A DNA stretch of 64,000 nucleotides from assembly GCA_949285665.1 (NCBI GenBank), contig CASDYC010000001.1:706107-770106 (forward strand). Reading direction: 5' to 3'. This DNA comes from an uncultured bacterium. GTDB taxonomy: Bacteria > Bacillota_I > Bacilli_A > RFN20 > CAG-826. Position numbers and translations under genes: made by a program. Within the stretch, counting starts at the first letter, position 1. Each line of letters opens with the position of its first letter. Positions 44,043-51,928 of this stretch are shown piece after piece. Under the pieces are notes generated by a model, which saw only the letters and a list, made by a program, of their open reading frames with translations, ran no database searches and was not told the DNA's origin.

Positions 44043-44891
44043 ATGAATGCAAATAAACAATATTCTACGTCTTTGGTTCTACTAATTATTGCTGGGGTAT
44101 TTCTTTTCGCCGGCATAGTAAATTTGGTTACTATAATCTATATGCGACTAGCAATCATTGATTTTTGTATTGTTTTTATCTTGTTATTGCCTGGTATATA
44201 TTTACATACCAAGTCGAAAAATAATCACGACACCAATATAAAAGCAAAATTATCCGACTTTAAGCCACCGTTTCAAAACGTTTTCAAAAATGAACACGCT
44301 AGTAGTTCGAAAGGAAGAGCGATTCTAAACGCCTTTATTCAGATTGTTTTACCAACAATTGTTGTTTATAGTTTAGTTCTTGTTGACGCTATTATTGTCC
44401 TATTTCTTGTAGGTGCATTGTCATATATTTTAATATTGCCATTAGGAATTTTAGTTTTTCTATTTATTTTTGGTGCGTTCGGTATCATGGGTTTTGCTCA
44501 CGGATCTAAAAACACTCAATATTTAGAGATTGATGGTAAAATAGTAAAAATAAGTAAGCCAGGCCAAAATGGTGGTGCTGGGGTAGCCTTTTTATTATCG
44601 ATGTTTTGTTTCGTTTTTTGTGTTCCCATTTCGATTGTATCCTTCATTTTTAAAATAGTAAAAATAAGCGCTAGTGAGGAATATTGTAAGCAAGTAAATT
44701 CGTATAAAAATAATTCCTATTTGCGTTTTATGCTAGCGTTTATTGTTTCTTCAATTGTGTTATTAATTGCCTTTGTCATTTCTTTTGTTAACATTAATGT
44801 TTTAATGTTTGGCGAATCATTTGAGATTATTTGGCAAATGTTTACTGCTAGATTTAATGAAACTATGAGTGTTATTTCTAATTTCTTTTAG
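44043..44891 (+). CDS. Polytopic membrane protein (282 aa) of the ssrA-linked cassette
   Basis: Unrecognised. I use the ATG at 44043; a GTG just before is also in frame. Hydrophobic segments fall at about 12-32, 36-53, 100-125, 127-150, 182-205 and 232-256. A Lys/His-rich cytoplasmic-looking loop (55-95) and a Gly-rich stretch (KISKPGQNGGAGVAFLL) stand out. It is 20 nt downstream of the 260-aa gene and shares its atypical codon use. Function unknown; it is the last intact gene of the cassette. Confidence 0.75.
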   Translation: MNANKQYSTSLVLLIIAGVFLFAGIVNLVTIIYMRLAIIDFCIVFILLLPGIYLHTKSKNNHDTNIKAKLSDFKPPFQNVFKNEHASSSKGRAILNAFIQIVLPTIVVYSLVLVDAIIVLFLVGALSYILILPLGILVFLFIFGAFGIMGFAHGSKNTQYLEIDGKIVKISKPGQNGGAGVAFLLSMFCFVFCVPISIVSFIFKIVKISASEEYCKQVNSYKNNSYLRFMLAFIVSSIVLLIAFVISFVNINVLMFGESFEIIWQMFTARFNETMSVISNFF

Positions 44892-44956
44892 TTATTAGTA
44901 GTTTATTAACCGATATCAAATCATTTTGTTAATTATGAAAGTTTTGAGTTTAGATA

Positions 44957-45200
44957 GCTAAAAATAAATAATAACAAGAACAGTAAGGGAATTATTCATG
45001 ACCATATGGAAGGAACAAAAGGTGTGGAAGCAGTTGTGATGTACATCTATCTTGCATTAAAAGGTGTTTCAAAAGAAAAAATAAGAAAGAGAATAGTTAA
45101 TTAACGTTATTCAATAATAGAAACATTAGATTTTGATGATTTAGTTAAACGTCATAAATTTCCTGAAATATGTTAAAAATCTGTACCGTAGCTTTCTATT
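44957..45200 (+). pseudogene. ADP-ribosylglycohydrolase remnant
   Basis: A frame without a usable start reads NNKNSKGIIHDHMEGTKGVE, then AVVMYIYLALKGVSKEKI, a TAA, then RYSIIETLDFDDLVKRHKFP, EIC-stop-KSVP-stop. This follows the C-terminal half of ADP-ribosylglycohydrolases (SHNHPEG.KGA.A.A..IFLA, then C-Q-x-S-V-P-Q-A), with the two Gln positions now TAA and TAG, as expected from C-to-T decay. The N-terminal half is absent. Read by eye; a profile search would confirm. Confidence 0.6.
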
Positions 45201-45213
45201 GGTTTTAATTGTA

Positions 45214-45279
45214 AATCACGAGTATAAAATGTACATAAGGGGATGCGGATATTTTTTTGTACAAAATTAGCTCGTGATT
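45214..45279. repeat. Imperfect 22-bp inverted repeat at the right end of the patch
   Basis: AATCACGAG (45214-45222) mirrors CTCGTGATT (45271-45279), and TGTACA occurs inside both arms (45230-45235 and 45258-45263). The central part of each arm is diverged and the arms are 22 nt apart. It may be a folded remnant of a small element or an island end. The rest of the gene-free stretch 45280-45440 shows only A/T-rich sequence. Confidence 0.45.
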
Positions 45280-45441
45280 GACATATAAAACTGACAAATT
45301 AAAAATATTCTAAGAATTCTTTTTTTGATTTACATAATTCAAAATTTACTTTTTTAAAATTGAACAATCATTTTTTATTCTTTATTATAAAAATATTGAC
45401 AATTTCTAAATTTTATTAATTTTTTTGCAGTTGCAAATAAC

Positions 45442-45470
45442 TTGAAAATGACAAATTTAGCGTTTATATT
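45442..45470 (+). promoter_or_regulatory. Promoter of the InlB/LRR lipoprotein
   Basis: TTGAAA (45442-45447), 17 nt, TATATT (45465-45470), followed by GAAAGGAG before the ATG at 45500. Confidence 0.65.
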
Positions 45471-45499
45471 ATTCGTTGCACTGAAAGGAGAATTTATTG

Positions 45500-47740
45500 A
45501 TGAAAAACAAATTATTGTTAGCTATAAATACATCACTTGTTTTATTTTTGCCATTATCTTTAACCTCTTGTGGTGATTCACAATCTACTTTACAAACTTA
45601 TAGTATATCTTTTTACGACGACGATACTTTGATTAGTGAAATATCTACTAGCGGATATGAAATTATTACATTACCAGAGTCTCCAATAAAAGATAATTAT
45701 ACATTTAAGGGATGGTATTTAGATAAAAATACATGGAATGAAAAATTAAGTGAAGATTATTTTATTAATAAAGCACTTACACATGATATTAATAGTTATG
45801 CATATTATGAAGAAAATGTAATTCCTGAACCACAAGAATATACAATTAATTTTTATGTTGATGATGACATTTTTTCTACATTACAGACATCTGGAAACGA
45901 GTTAATTACTCTTCCAGATGCTCCTAAAAAAGAATTATATGAATTTGTTGGTTGGTTTTTTGATAAAGATACATTTAATAATCAATTAAAAGAAGACACA
46001 TATTTAAATAAAAGTTTGGATCAAAATATTAATGTTTATGCCAATTACTTATTTAAAGAAGAACCAGTAAAAGAATTTACAGTTACCTTTGATACTTGTG
46101 GAGGTGATAAGATGGATTCTATTACTACATCTATTATATCTAGTGAACCTTTACCTACAAGATATGGTTATACATTTTTAGGATGGTATTTAGAAAAAAC
46201 TTATGTTAATAAAGTTACGTTCCCATATGAAGTCAAACAAAACATAACTTTATATGCAAAATGGGGAGAAAATCTTCCAACTAGTATTAGTTTTGTTGTA
46301 AGTGCTGAAGGAGTTTTAACTGAAGTAAATGGTATTAGTGAAACAAATAATGTAGTTATTATTCCTAATCAAGTTAATAATATAGAAGTAAAAGAAATTA
46401 AAAAAGAATTATTTTTAAATAATATTTATATTGAAAAGCTTGTAATTCCAGAAACTGTTACAACTTTAGGATATAGAATGTGTTATGGATGCACTAATTT
46501 AAAAGAGGTTAATCTTCCAGATAATATAAGTGTCATTCCAGATTATGCATTTGAAAAATGTACTTTATTAGAAAAAATAAATATTCCACAATCATTAGTT
46601 CAAATTAGAAATGACGCGTTTGCAGAATCTGGAATTAAAGAGTTTATAGCACCAGATTCATTTAAAGAAATTTGGGGATATGCTTTTAAGGATTGTAAAA
46701 ATTTAGAAAAAGTTGATTTAAATAAAACTACAAGTATAGGTGACATGAGCTTTGAGAATTGTACAAAATTAAGTTCAATTGTCTTACCAAATACTTTAGT
46801 TGAACTAGGAACATACGTTTTTAGTGGTTGCACATTACTTAATAATATAAAAATGCCATCAAATCCGATTGAAATAACTAATACTTCTATATATGAATCT
46901 GGATATTATAATGATGCAAAAAATTGGGAAAATGGAATTTTATATGTAGATAATTATTTGATTACTACAAATAATGATTTATTAAATCAACAAAGTATTA
47001 ATGTAAAAGAAGGAACAATTGTTATTGCAATTAATGCGTTTACTAACAATGGTAAAAATTTGAAAAGTATAGTTTTACCAGAAGGCTTAAAAATAATTGG
47101 AAGTTCAGCTTTCTCTAGCTTATATTCTTTAAGTCAAATTAATATTCCATCTAGTGTTATTTCTATTGGAAATAATGCATTTGGTTCAACTGATTTATAT
47201 AAAAATCAATCAAATTGGGAAAATGGAGGTTTTTATATAGATAATTGGTTATTAGCAGTTGATAATGTAAAAATGACTGAATTTACTGTTAAAGAGGGAA
47301 CTGTTGGAGTAAGTGATGGTAAATCTGATACTTCATTGTTCCCAACTAAAGCAACTTCTATAAGTAGCCTTACTCTTCCTAGTACATTAAAATATATAGG
47401 AAATAGAAGTTTTGCCAGATTAAAAATTACTAATTTAGAATTACCAGAAACACTTGAAACAATGAAGGAAGGAGCTTTTATGACTTGTGCTTTCCTAGAA
47501 AGTGTAAATTTAGAAGATTGTATAAATTTAAAATCTATTGGAAATCAAGCTTTCTCTAATTGTGCAATAAAAGAGATCACAATTCCTTCAAATGTCTTAG
47601 AAATGGGAGAATTAATTTTTAATCATAATAGTGTAGATTTATTAGTTCATTGTCAATTTAGTGAAAAACCAGAAGGTTGGAACAATAATTGGGATTATAC
47701 TTATAGTACAAAAGCAAAAATTACTGTTGAATGGAACTAA
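45500..47740 (+). CDS. Surface lipoprotein with InlB B-repeats and BspA-like leucine-rich repeats
   Basis: 746 residues from the ATG at 45500; a TTG one codon earlier is less likely. The signal peptide ends in lipobox LTSC. Three Listeria-Bacteroides (InlB B-type) repeats follow, each ending in a FxGWYxD/E motif (TFKGWYLDK, EFVGWFFDK, TFLGWYLEK). From about 270 onward come LRR_5/BspA-type repeats (LVIPETVTTLGYRMCYGCTN, VNLPDNISVIPDYAFEKC, INIPSSVISIGNNAFGS). Such proteins lie on the outer face and bind host or microbial ligands. GAAAGGAG precedes ATG, and a strong terminator follows. Confidence 0.93.
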   Translation: MKNKLLLAINTSLVLFLPLSLTSCGDSQSTLQTYSISFYDDDTLISEISTSGYEIITLPESPIKDNYTFKGWYLDKNTWNEKLSEDYFINKALTHDINSYAYYEENVIPEPQEYTINFYVDDDIFSTLQTSGNELITLPDAPKKELYEFVGWFFDKDTFNNQLKEDTYLNKSLDQNINVYANYLFKEEPVKEFTVTFDTCGGDKMDSITTSIISSEPLPTRYGYTFLGWYLEKTYVNKVTFPYEVKQNITLYAKWGENLPTSISFVVSAEGVLTEVNGISETNNVVIIPNQVNNIEVKEIKKELFLNNIYIEKLVIPETVTTLGYRMCYGCTNLKEVNLPDNISVIPDYAFEKCTLLEKINIPQSLVQIRNDAFAESGIKEFIAPDSFKEIWGYAFKDCKNLEKVDLNKTTSIGDMSFENCTKLSSIVLPNTLVELGTYVFSGCTLLNNIKMPSNPIEITNTSIYESGYYNDAKNWENGILYVDNYLITTNNDLLNQQSINVKEGTIVIAINAFTNNGKNLKSIVLPEGLKIIGSSAFSSLYSLSQINIPSSVISIGNNAFGSTDLYKNQSNWENGGFYIDNWLLAVDNVKMTEFTVKEGTVGVSDGKSDTSLFPTKATSISSLTLPSTLKYIGNRSFARLKITNLELPETLETMKEGAFMTCAFLESVNLEDCINLKSIGNQAFSNCAIKEITIPSNVLEMGELIFNHNSVDLLVHCQFSEKPEGWNNNWDYTYSTKAKITVEWN

Positions 47741-47797
47741 TCTTCAAAATAATAGGTTTTCGCAAATAATTTACATAAATTTACGTGATTTTAATTT

Positions 47798-47836
47798 AAA
47801 AAGACATCACTTTTGTTAAAATGATGTCTTTTTTTA
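47798..47836 (+). terminator. Terminator after the InlB/LRR lipoprotein
   Basis: AAAAAGACATCA (47798-47809) and TGATGTCTTTTT (47822-47833) form a 12-bp stem with a 12-nt loop and a T-run. Confidence 0.85.
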
Positions 47837-47869
47837 TATTGATATATAATAATCGCAGAAGGTCTTGTG

Positions 47870-48672
47870 GAAAAAAGTAAATTCTTATTATTTTTTGTAA
47901 TTACCTCTATTACTTACTTCGTGTAGTAATCCAGGTACAATTAGTAAAAATTCATTAACAAGTTCTAGTGATGAAAACGAAATTAAAACAGCTAATATTC
48001 CTCTTAATTTTGTATTTGAACATGTTTATGATAGCGAAGACAACCTACCTTTAACTTCTTTACTTTATAAAAGCAATTATCTTTCTGATGATTTTGAAGA
48101 ACTTGAAATTCCACAAGATTTAATAACTGGTGATTTATTAAATATAGAATATACTGGAGAAATAATTGCAACTAAATCTTATCCAGGCACATTTTATTTA
48201 AACGGTAAAATTATTTCATATAACTTTGAAAAGACAAAGATTATAGAAATTGATATTAAAGAAGATTTATTAACGATAGATAATTTATCTCAATCTTATA
48301 TATTTGAAAATGAGCTTGTAATATTAAATAAAGATTATCAATATTTAAAATTAGAAGATTATACCGGAGATAAGTTATATCTTATTGTTGACTTAAAACA
48401 TTTAAAGACTTACAAAAAGCATTTCCTGACAATTTACAAGGTTCTAAAGGAGTCGTTCGATTAGAAAGCGATATTTCTGAAAAAGATAAAGGAATTAGTG
48501 GACAAAAAAGATATTTTGTCGATGCTGGTGGAGAAATAAAATTACCTGGAGAAAAAGAAAATATTTTTGTTTGTACTCAATGGGGAGCGGCCGGAAAAAA
48601 TATAAAAGGGAATATAGATATATTTATTAAATGCACAAATGAATTAGGTTATTCAGTTACAAAAACAATTTA
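47870..48672 (+). pseudogene. Lipoprotein pseudogene with at least two frameshifts
   Basis: GTGGAAAAAAGTAAA (VEKSKFLLFFVI) begins a signal peptide. One extra base then moves the frame to PLLLTSCSNPGTISKNS, which restores a lipobox (LTSC). A long frame continues (SSDENEIKTANIPLNFVFEH ... DYTGDKLYLIVDL) until about 48405, where a second shift is needed to read KDLQKAFPDNLQGSKGVVRL and on to FIKCTNELGYSVTKTI and TAA at 48672. The product resembles no family I know. Codon use is native, so this looks like local decay of a resident surface-protein gene. Confidence 0.7.
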
Positions 48673-48747
48673 ACTGATAAAAACTAAAAATTTTAAACAT
48701 GATATAGTAGTAATTAAATTAAACATAAATATTTCAGTTCATTATTT

Positions 48748-49026
48748 TTAATTTTTATTTTTTAAAATATCATTTTGCATATCTTTACTGGCTTTTAAAA
48801 AACCTATCAAAACTGAATTATAATATTTTTTATAATCTTCGTTTTTAATCTTCTCTAAATTTTTTATTAACATTTTTTCTTCTCTTGAAGAATCTAAAAC
48901 TGGGATATTATTTTTTATTTTAAATTCAATAACTTCTTTTACAATATCCATTCTTTTTTCATATAATTTAATAATTTCAGAATCAATTTGATCTATAATT
49001 TCTCTGCAATTCTCCAATATTTTCAT
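48748..49026 (-). CDS. Chorismate mutase (type II, AroQ-like domain)
   Basis: A single-domain AroQ-fold protein of 92 residues. It starts ILENCREIIDQIDSEIIKLYEKRM (Arg and Glu placements typical) and continues VKEVIEFKIKNNIPVLDSSREEKML. Chorismate mutases convert chorismate to prephenate, yet no other aromatic pathway gene is nearby. TAGGAGG precedes ATG. It is the last gene of a three-gene operon after a transporter and a U32 protein. Stand-alone chorismate-mutase-fold proteins of reduced genomes may have other roles. Confidence 0.82.
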   Translation of the reverse strand: MKILENCREIIDQIDSEIIKLYEKRMDIVKEVIEFKIKNNIPVLDSSREEKMLIKNLEKIKNEDYKKYYNSVLIGFLKASKDMQNDILKNKN

Positions 49027-49034
49027 AATTCCTC

Positions 49035-50483
49035 CTAAAAAATAAGTAATCCTAATGGATAAGAAATAACTAGTGATAAGATAATTGATAATAACATTAA
49101 AATACTTCCAAAAATTAATACATCTTTGGTATTTGCTGATTCACTTGCACTAATTATTGCAATATGAGGCATAGAAGGAGGGGTAGCAAATGCAAAACTT
49201 GCAAGCATTCCAATAATACAAATAACAGCCGGTGTATTTAATCCTGTATTCGAAGATACTAATATTGTACTTGCAACGGTGCTAACTAATGTTGCAGTTA
49301 CCATATTAGATGATAAATTAGTTTGAATTGCCGCCCAACTTGCAAATATAATTAATAATAAGATTGGTGATATATTTTTTAAAGAACTACCTAAATTATT
49401 TTGAAGAAAACTAATTAAGCCAATATCATTACTTTTTATTGCTTCTCCTAAAGCAAGAGTTGCAGCACACATAATTAAACTACCCCATGGAATTCCATTT
49501 TTTAAAGCATCATCTATTTTAATTAATGGTTCCTTATTAATTTGAATAATACATAATAAAACAGTACCAAGAAGTGGAGGCATAGCTGTTCCATAAGTAT
49601 TAAATATTTCATAAATTGGATAATAAATATACTCAAAAAGTGATGGTAAAATCCATAAAACTAAAACTACAATAAAAATAATTAAGATTGCTAAATCTTT
49701 TTTATTTAATTTAGGTAATTCATTTTTTAATTTTGATACATTGTTATAATTTATTTTTTTAACGTTCGGTCTAATAAATAAAATTAAAACAAAATACATT
49801 AAAATAAATAAAACTAAACCACAAGGAATAGCAATTCCCATATATTGGAAGGCAGAAACATTAAGATTTGCGGCGTTTATTGCAAGAATTGGAAAAACAT
49901 GAGCAATTGGAGTCATTCCACTACTAATTGAAATACTAAAACCTAAGCCAAGCATCAGAACTTTTGCAATCTTATCTGTTTTTTCAATTTCAAGAATACT
50001 AAGAATCTCATTTAATATTGGTAAAAGTACGATAAATAAGACACTTGGAGATATAAAAAGACCTAAAAATAAACTTGAAAATAAAAAGAAAAATATAAAT
50101 AAATATCCATTTTTTCTAGCTAGTTTAAAATTTACAAAACCAATGGCAACTTTTTTAATAATTGATGTTTTTGATAAGGCATAAGTGCAAACAAACGTAA
50201 ATAATAAAAAAGCAAAAGTAGAATTTCCAAAACTTGAAGAAATAACCTTACCAAAACCAAAATTATTTATAAATCCTAAAGCTAATAAACATAGTAAACT
50301 TGGCCAATCTATTCCAATAGTTAACCATAAAATTAAAACACCAATAAAAATAAATATTACGCCAAATGCTTCACTAGTTAAACCATTAACTGGTGGAATA
50401 AATTGTCCAACAAAACATAAAATTATACAAATTGGAATAATAATTGATCTAAAAATAATATTATCTTTTAATTTAGTTTTCAT
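49035..50483 (-). CDS. DASS/SLC13-type anion (dicarboxylate/sulfate) transporter
   Basis: 482 residues with about 11-13 membrane segments. Motifs typical of divalent anion:Na+ symporters are visible twice: SSGMTPIAHVFPILAINAA in the first half and TNLSSNMVTATLVSTV in the second, with FATPPSMPHIAIISAS near the C-terminus. The substrate is unknown (C4-dicarboxylates are likely for the family). It overlaps the U32 gene by 11 nt and lies 8 nt before the chorismate mutase, so it is an operon member. Confidence 0.85.
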   Translation of the reverse strand: MKTKLKDNIIFRSIIIPICIILCFVGQFIPPVNGLTSEAFGVIFIFIGVLILWLTIGIDWPSLLCLLALGFINNFGFGKVISSSFGNSTFAFLLFTFVCTYALSKTSIIKKVAIGFVNFKLARKNGYLFIFFFLFSSLFLGLFISPSVLFIVLLPILNEILSILEIEKTDKIAKVLMLGLGFSISISSGMTPIAHVFPILAINAANLNVSAFQYMGIAIPCGLVLFILMYFVLILFIRPNVKKINYNNVSKLKNELPKLNKKDLAILIIFIVVLVLWILPSLFEYIYYPIYEIFNTYGTAMPPLLGTVLLCIIQINKEPLIKIDDALKNGIPWGSLIMCAATLALGEAIKSNDIGLISFLQNNLGSSLKNISPILLLIIFASWAAIQTNLSSNMVTATLVSTVASTILVSSNTGLNTPAVICIIGMLASFAFATPPSMPHIAIISASESANTKDVLIFGSILMLLSIILSLVISYPLGLLIF

Positions 50484-51696
50484 CTTGTTTTTTTATTCTT
50501 AAAATATCAAATTTTGACACTTTATATGGACATTTTAAATAAACTCTTTGTTTTATTTTTTTAACTTCATCAATTGGATTTTTATTTTCATCTAGTATTT
50601 CACTAACGATAAATTTCTTATTAAAACTGTCACTATTTGACAATATTTCAAGTTCATCATTTAATTTAAATTTATTTCTATGTTCGACTAAAATATAATT
50701 ATCATCTAATTGTTTTAAAACTACTGCTATATATTTATAAGTTTCAGTTACTTTTGAGGTGGTTAGATTTTCTTTACTAGTATCATTAAAATAAAATCCA
50801 GTAGTAAAATCTCTATTAGAAGTCTTTTTTAACTCTTCAATATAATCAAAAGTTGAAGTTTTATTATTATAATAATTATCAATTGCTCTACGATAAGCAT
50901 TAGTAACAACTGCAACGTAATAATTTGATTTCATTCTACCTTCAATTTTTAAACTATTTATACCATTATCAACCAATTCTTTTATATGATTAATCATACA
51001 TAAATCTTTACTATTTAAAATATATGTTCCTTTATTATCTTCTTGAATTGGATAATATGATATATCATCAATATTGTCTTTAATACCAAGAGCAAATTGC
51101 CATCTGCAAATTTGAGCACATTTTCCAGCATTTGAATCTCTACCTGTTAAAAAATTTGATAATAAACATCTTCCACTGTATGAAATACACATTGCACCAT
51201 GAGCAAAACATTCAATATCTACATCACTTATTAATCCATTTCTAATTTCATTTATTTCTTTTAAGGATAATTCTCTTGCTAAAACTAATCTTTTTGCACC
51301 AAGATTTTGCCAAACTTTTGCAGAATATAAATTTGTAATATTTGCTTGGGTTGAAACATGCAATTCTAAATGAGTATTATTAATAACTAAATTTGCAATT
51401 CCTAAATCGCTAACAATTACCCCATCAATTTGGTTTTTTTCTAAAAACAATAAATAATCTAATAATCCATCAAAATCTTTATTATGTGCAAGAATATTTA
51501 TTGTTACATAAACTTTAACATTATAATAATGAGCGTATTCAATCGCTTCAATTAACTCTTCATCACTAAAATTATCGCAAAAAGCCCTTAATCCAAATTT
51601 TTTTCCAGATAAATAAACAGCATCACATCCAAAATGAATTGCTGTTTTTAATTTTTCAAAATCACCGGCAGGAGATAATAATTCAATTTTTTTCAT
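50473..51696 (-). CDS. U32-family protein, tRNA hydroxylation TrhP-like
   Basis: 407 residues. It starts IELLSPAGDFEKLKTAIHFG and continues DAVYLSGKKFGLRAFCDNFS. The cysteine motif ECFAHGAMCISYSGRCLLSN with GKCAQICRW marks the iron-sulfur-binding U32 group. In B. subtilis and E. coli these proteins are needed for hydroxylation of tRNA wobble 5-hydroxyuridine and use prephenate as oxygen source. That connects intriguingly with the chorismate mutase (prephenate maker) two genes downstream. It is the first gene of the operon. Confidence 0.88.
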   Translation of the reverse strand: MKKIELLSPAGDFEKLKTAIHFGCDAVYLSGKKFGLRAFCDNFSDEELIEAIEYAHYYNVKVYVTINILAHNKDFDGLLDYLLFLEKNQIDGVIVSDLGIANLVINNTHLELHVSTQANITNLYSAKVWQNLGAKRLVLARELSLKEINEIRNGLISDVDIECFAHGAMCISYSGRCLLSNFLTGRDSNAGKCAQICRWQFALGIKDNIDDISYYPIQEDNKGTYILNSKDLCMINHIKELVDNGINSLKIEGRMKSNYYVAVVTNAYRRAIDNYYNNKTSTFDYIEELKKTSNRDFTTGFYFNDTSKENLTTSKVTETYKYIAVVLKQLDDNYILVEHRNKFKLNDELEILSNSDSFNKKFIVSEILDENKNPIDEVKKIKQRVYLKCPYKVSKFDILRIKKQDEN

Positions 51697-51843
51697 ACAA
51701 ATATGATACTTTAAATTGTCTATTTTTTAAATAAATACCTAAATATTATAACATTAAATATATTAAATTTATTGTATTTTAAAAAAATATTGGTATTTTG
51801 CAGAGTTTTTTATTATATTGTTAATTTTATATAATTATTTTTC

Positions 51844-51890
51844 ATTAACTAATAGTTAATACAAACATATTTACAAATTTTATAATTTGT
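51844..51890. promoter_or_regulatory. Two palindromes and -10 box upstream of the poly-Thr lipoprotein
   Basis: ATTAACTA (51844-51851), A, TAGTTAAT (51853-51860) is a perfect 17-bp palindrome. ACAAATT (51873-51879), TTAT, AATTTGT (51884-51890) is a second one that covers TATAAT at 51881-51886. The -10 box lies 42 nt before ATG and a TCAGGAGGTGA ribosome site follows. These are plausible operator sites; no other coding content is seen in 51697-51928. Confidence 0.5.
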
Positions 51891-51928
51891 GTAATTATTA
51901 AAATTATTAATTTTCAGGAGGTGATTAG

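Larger units (their letters stand above)
42204..45480. other. Accessory patch directly downstream of ssrA
   Basis: Between the tmRNA 3' end and the next native-looking lipoprotein gene lie gene fragments and genes whose codons (CTC, CGC, GCC, ACC, CCG) are visibly more GC-ending than their surroundings. Content in order: DUF975 C-terminal fragment, short minus-strand ORF, poly-G promoter, frameshifted UDG-like gene, 260-aa gene, 282-aa membrane gene, ADP-ribosylglycohydrolase remnant and an inverted repeat. tmRNA 3' ends are frequent integration sites for islands. No integrase and no second copy of the tmRNA end are seen, so this is a decayed or recombined island at best. Confidence 0.6.

Noticed and set aside
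45150-45200. TAA and TAG where the ADP-ribosylglycohydrolase family has Gln, as if stop codons were reassigned
   Set aside because: TAA and TAG terminate dozens of intact genes here. The pattern is explained by C-to-T decay of a pseudogene.
42177-45480. A second copy of the tmRNA 3' end marking the right end of an island (attR)
   Set aside because: I looked for repeats of CTCTCCGCTTCTCCACCA to the right of ssrA and saw none, and there is no integrase gene.
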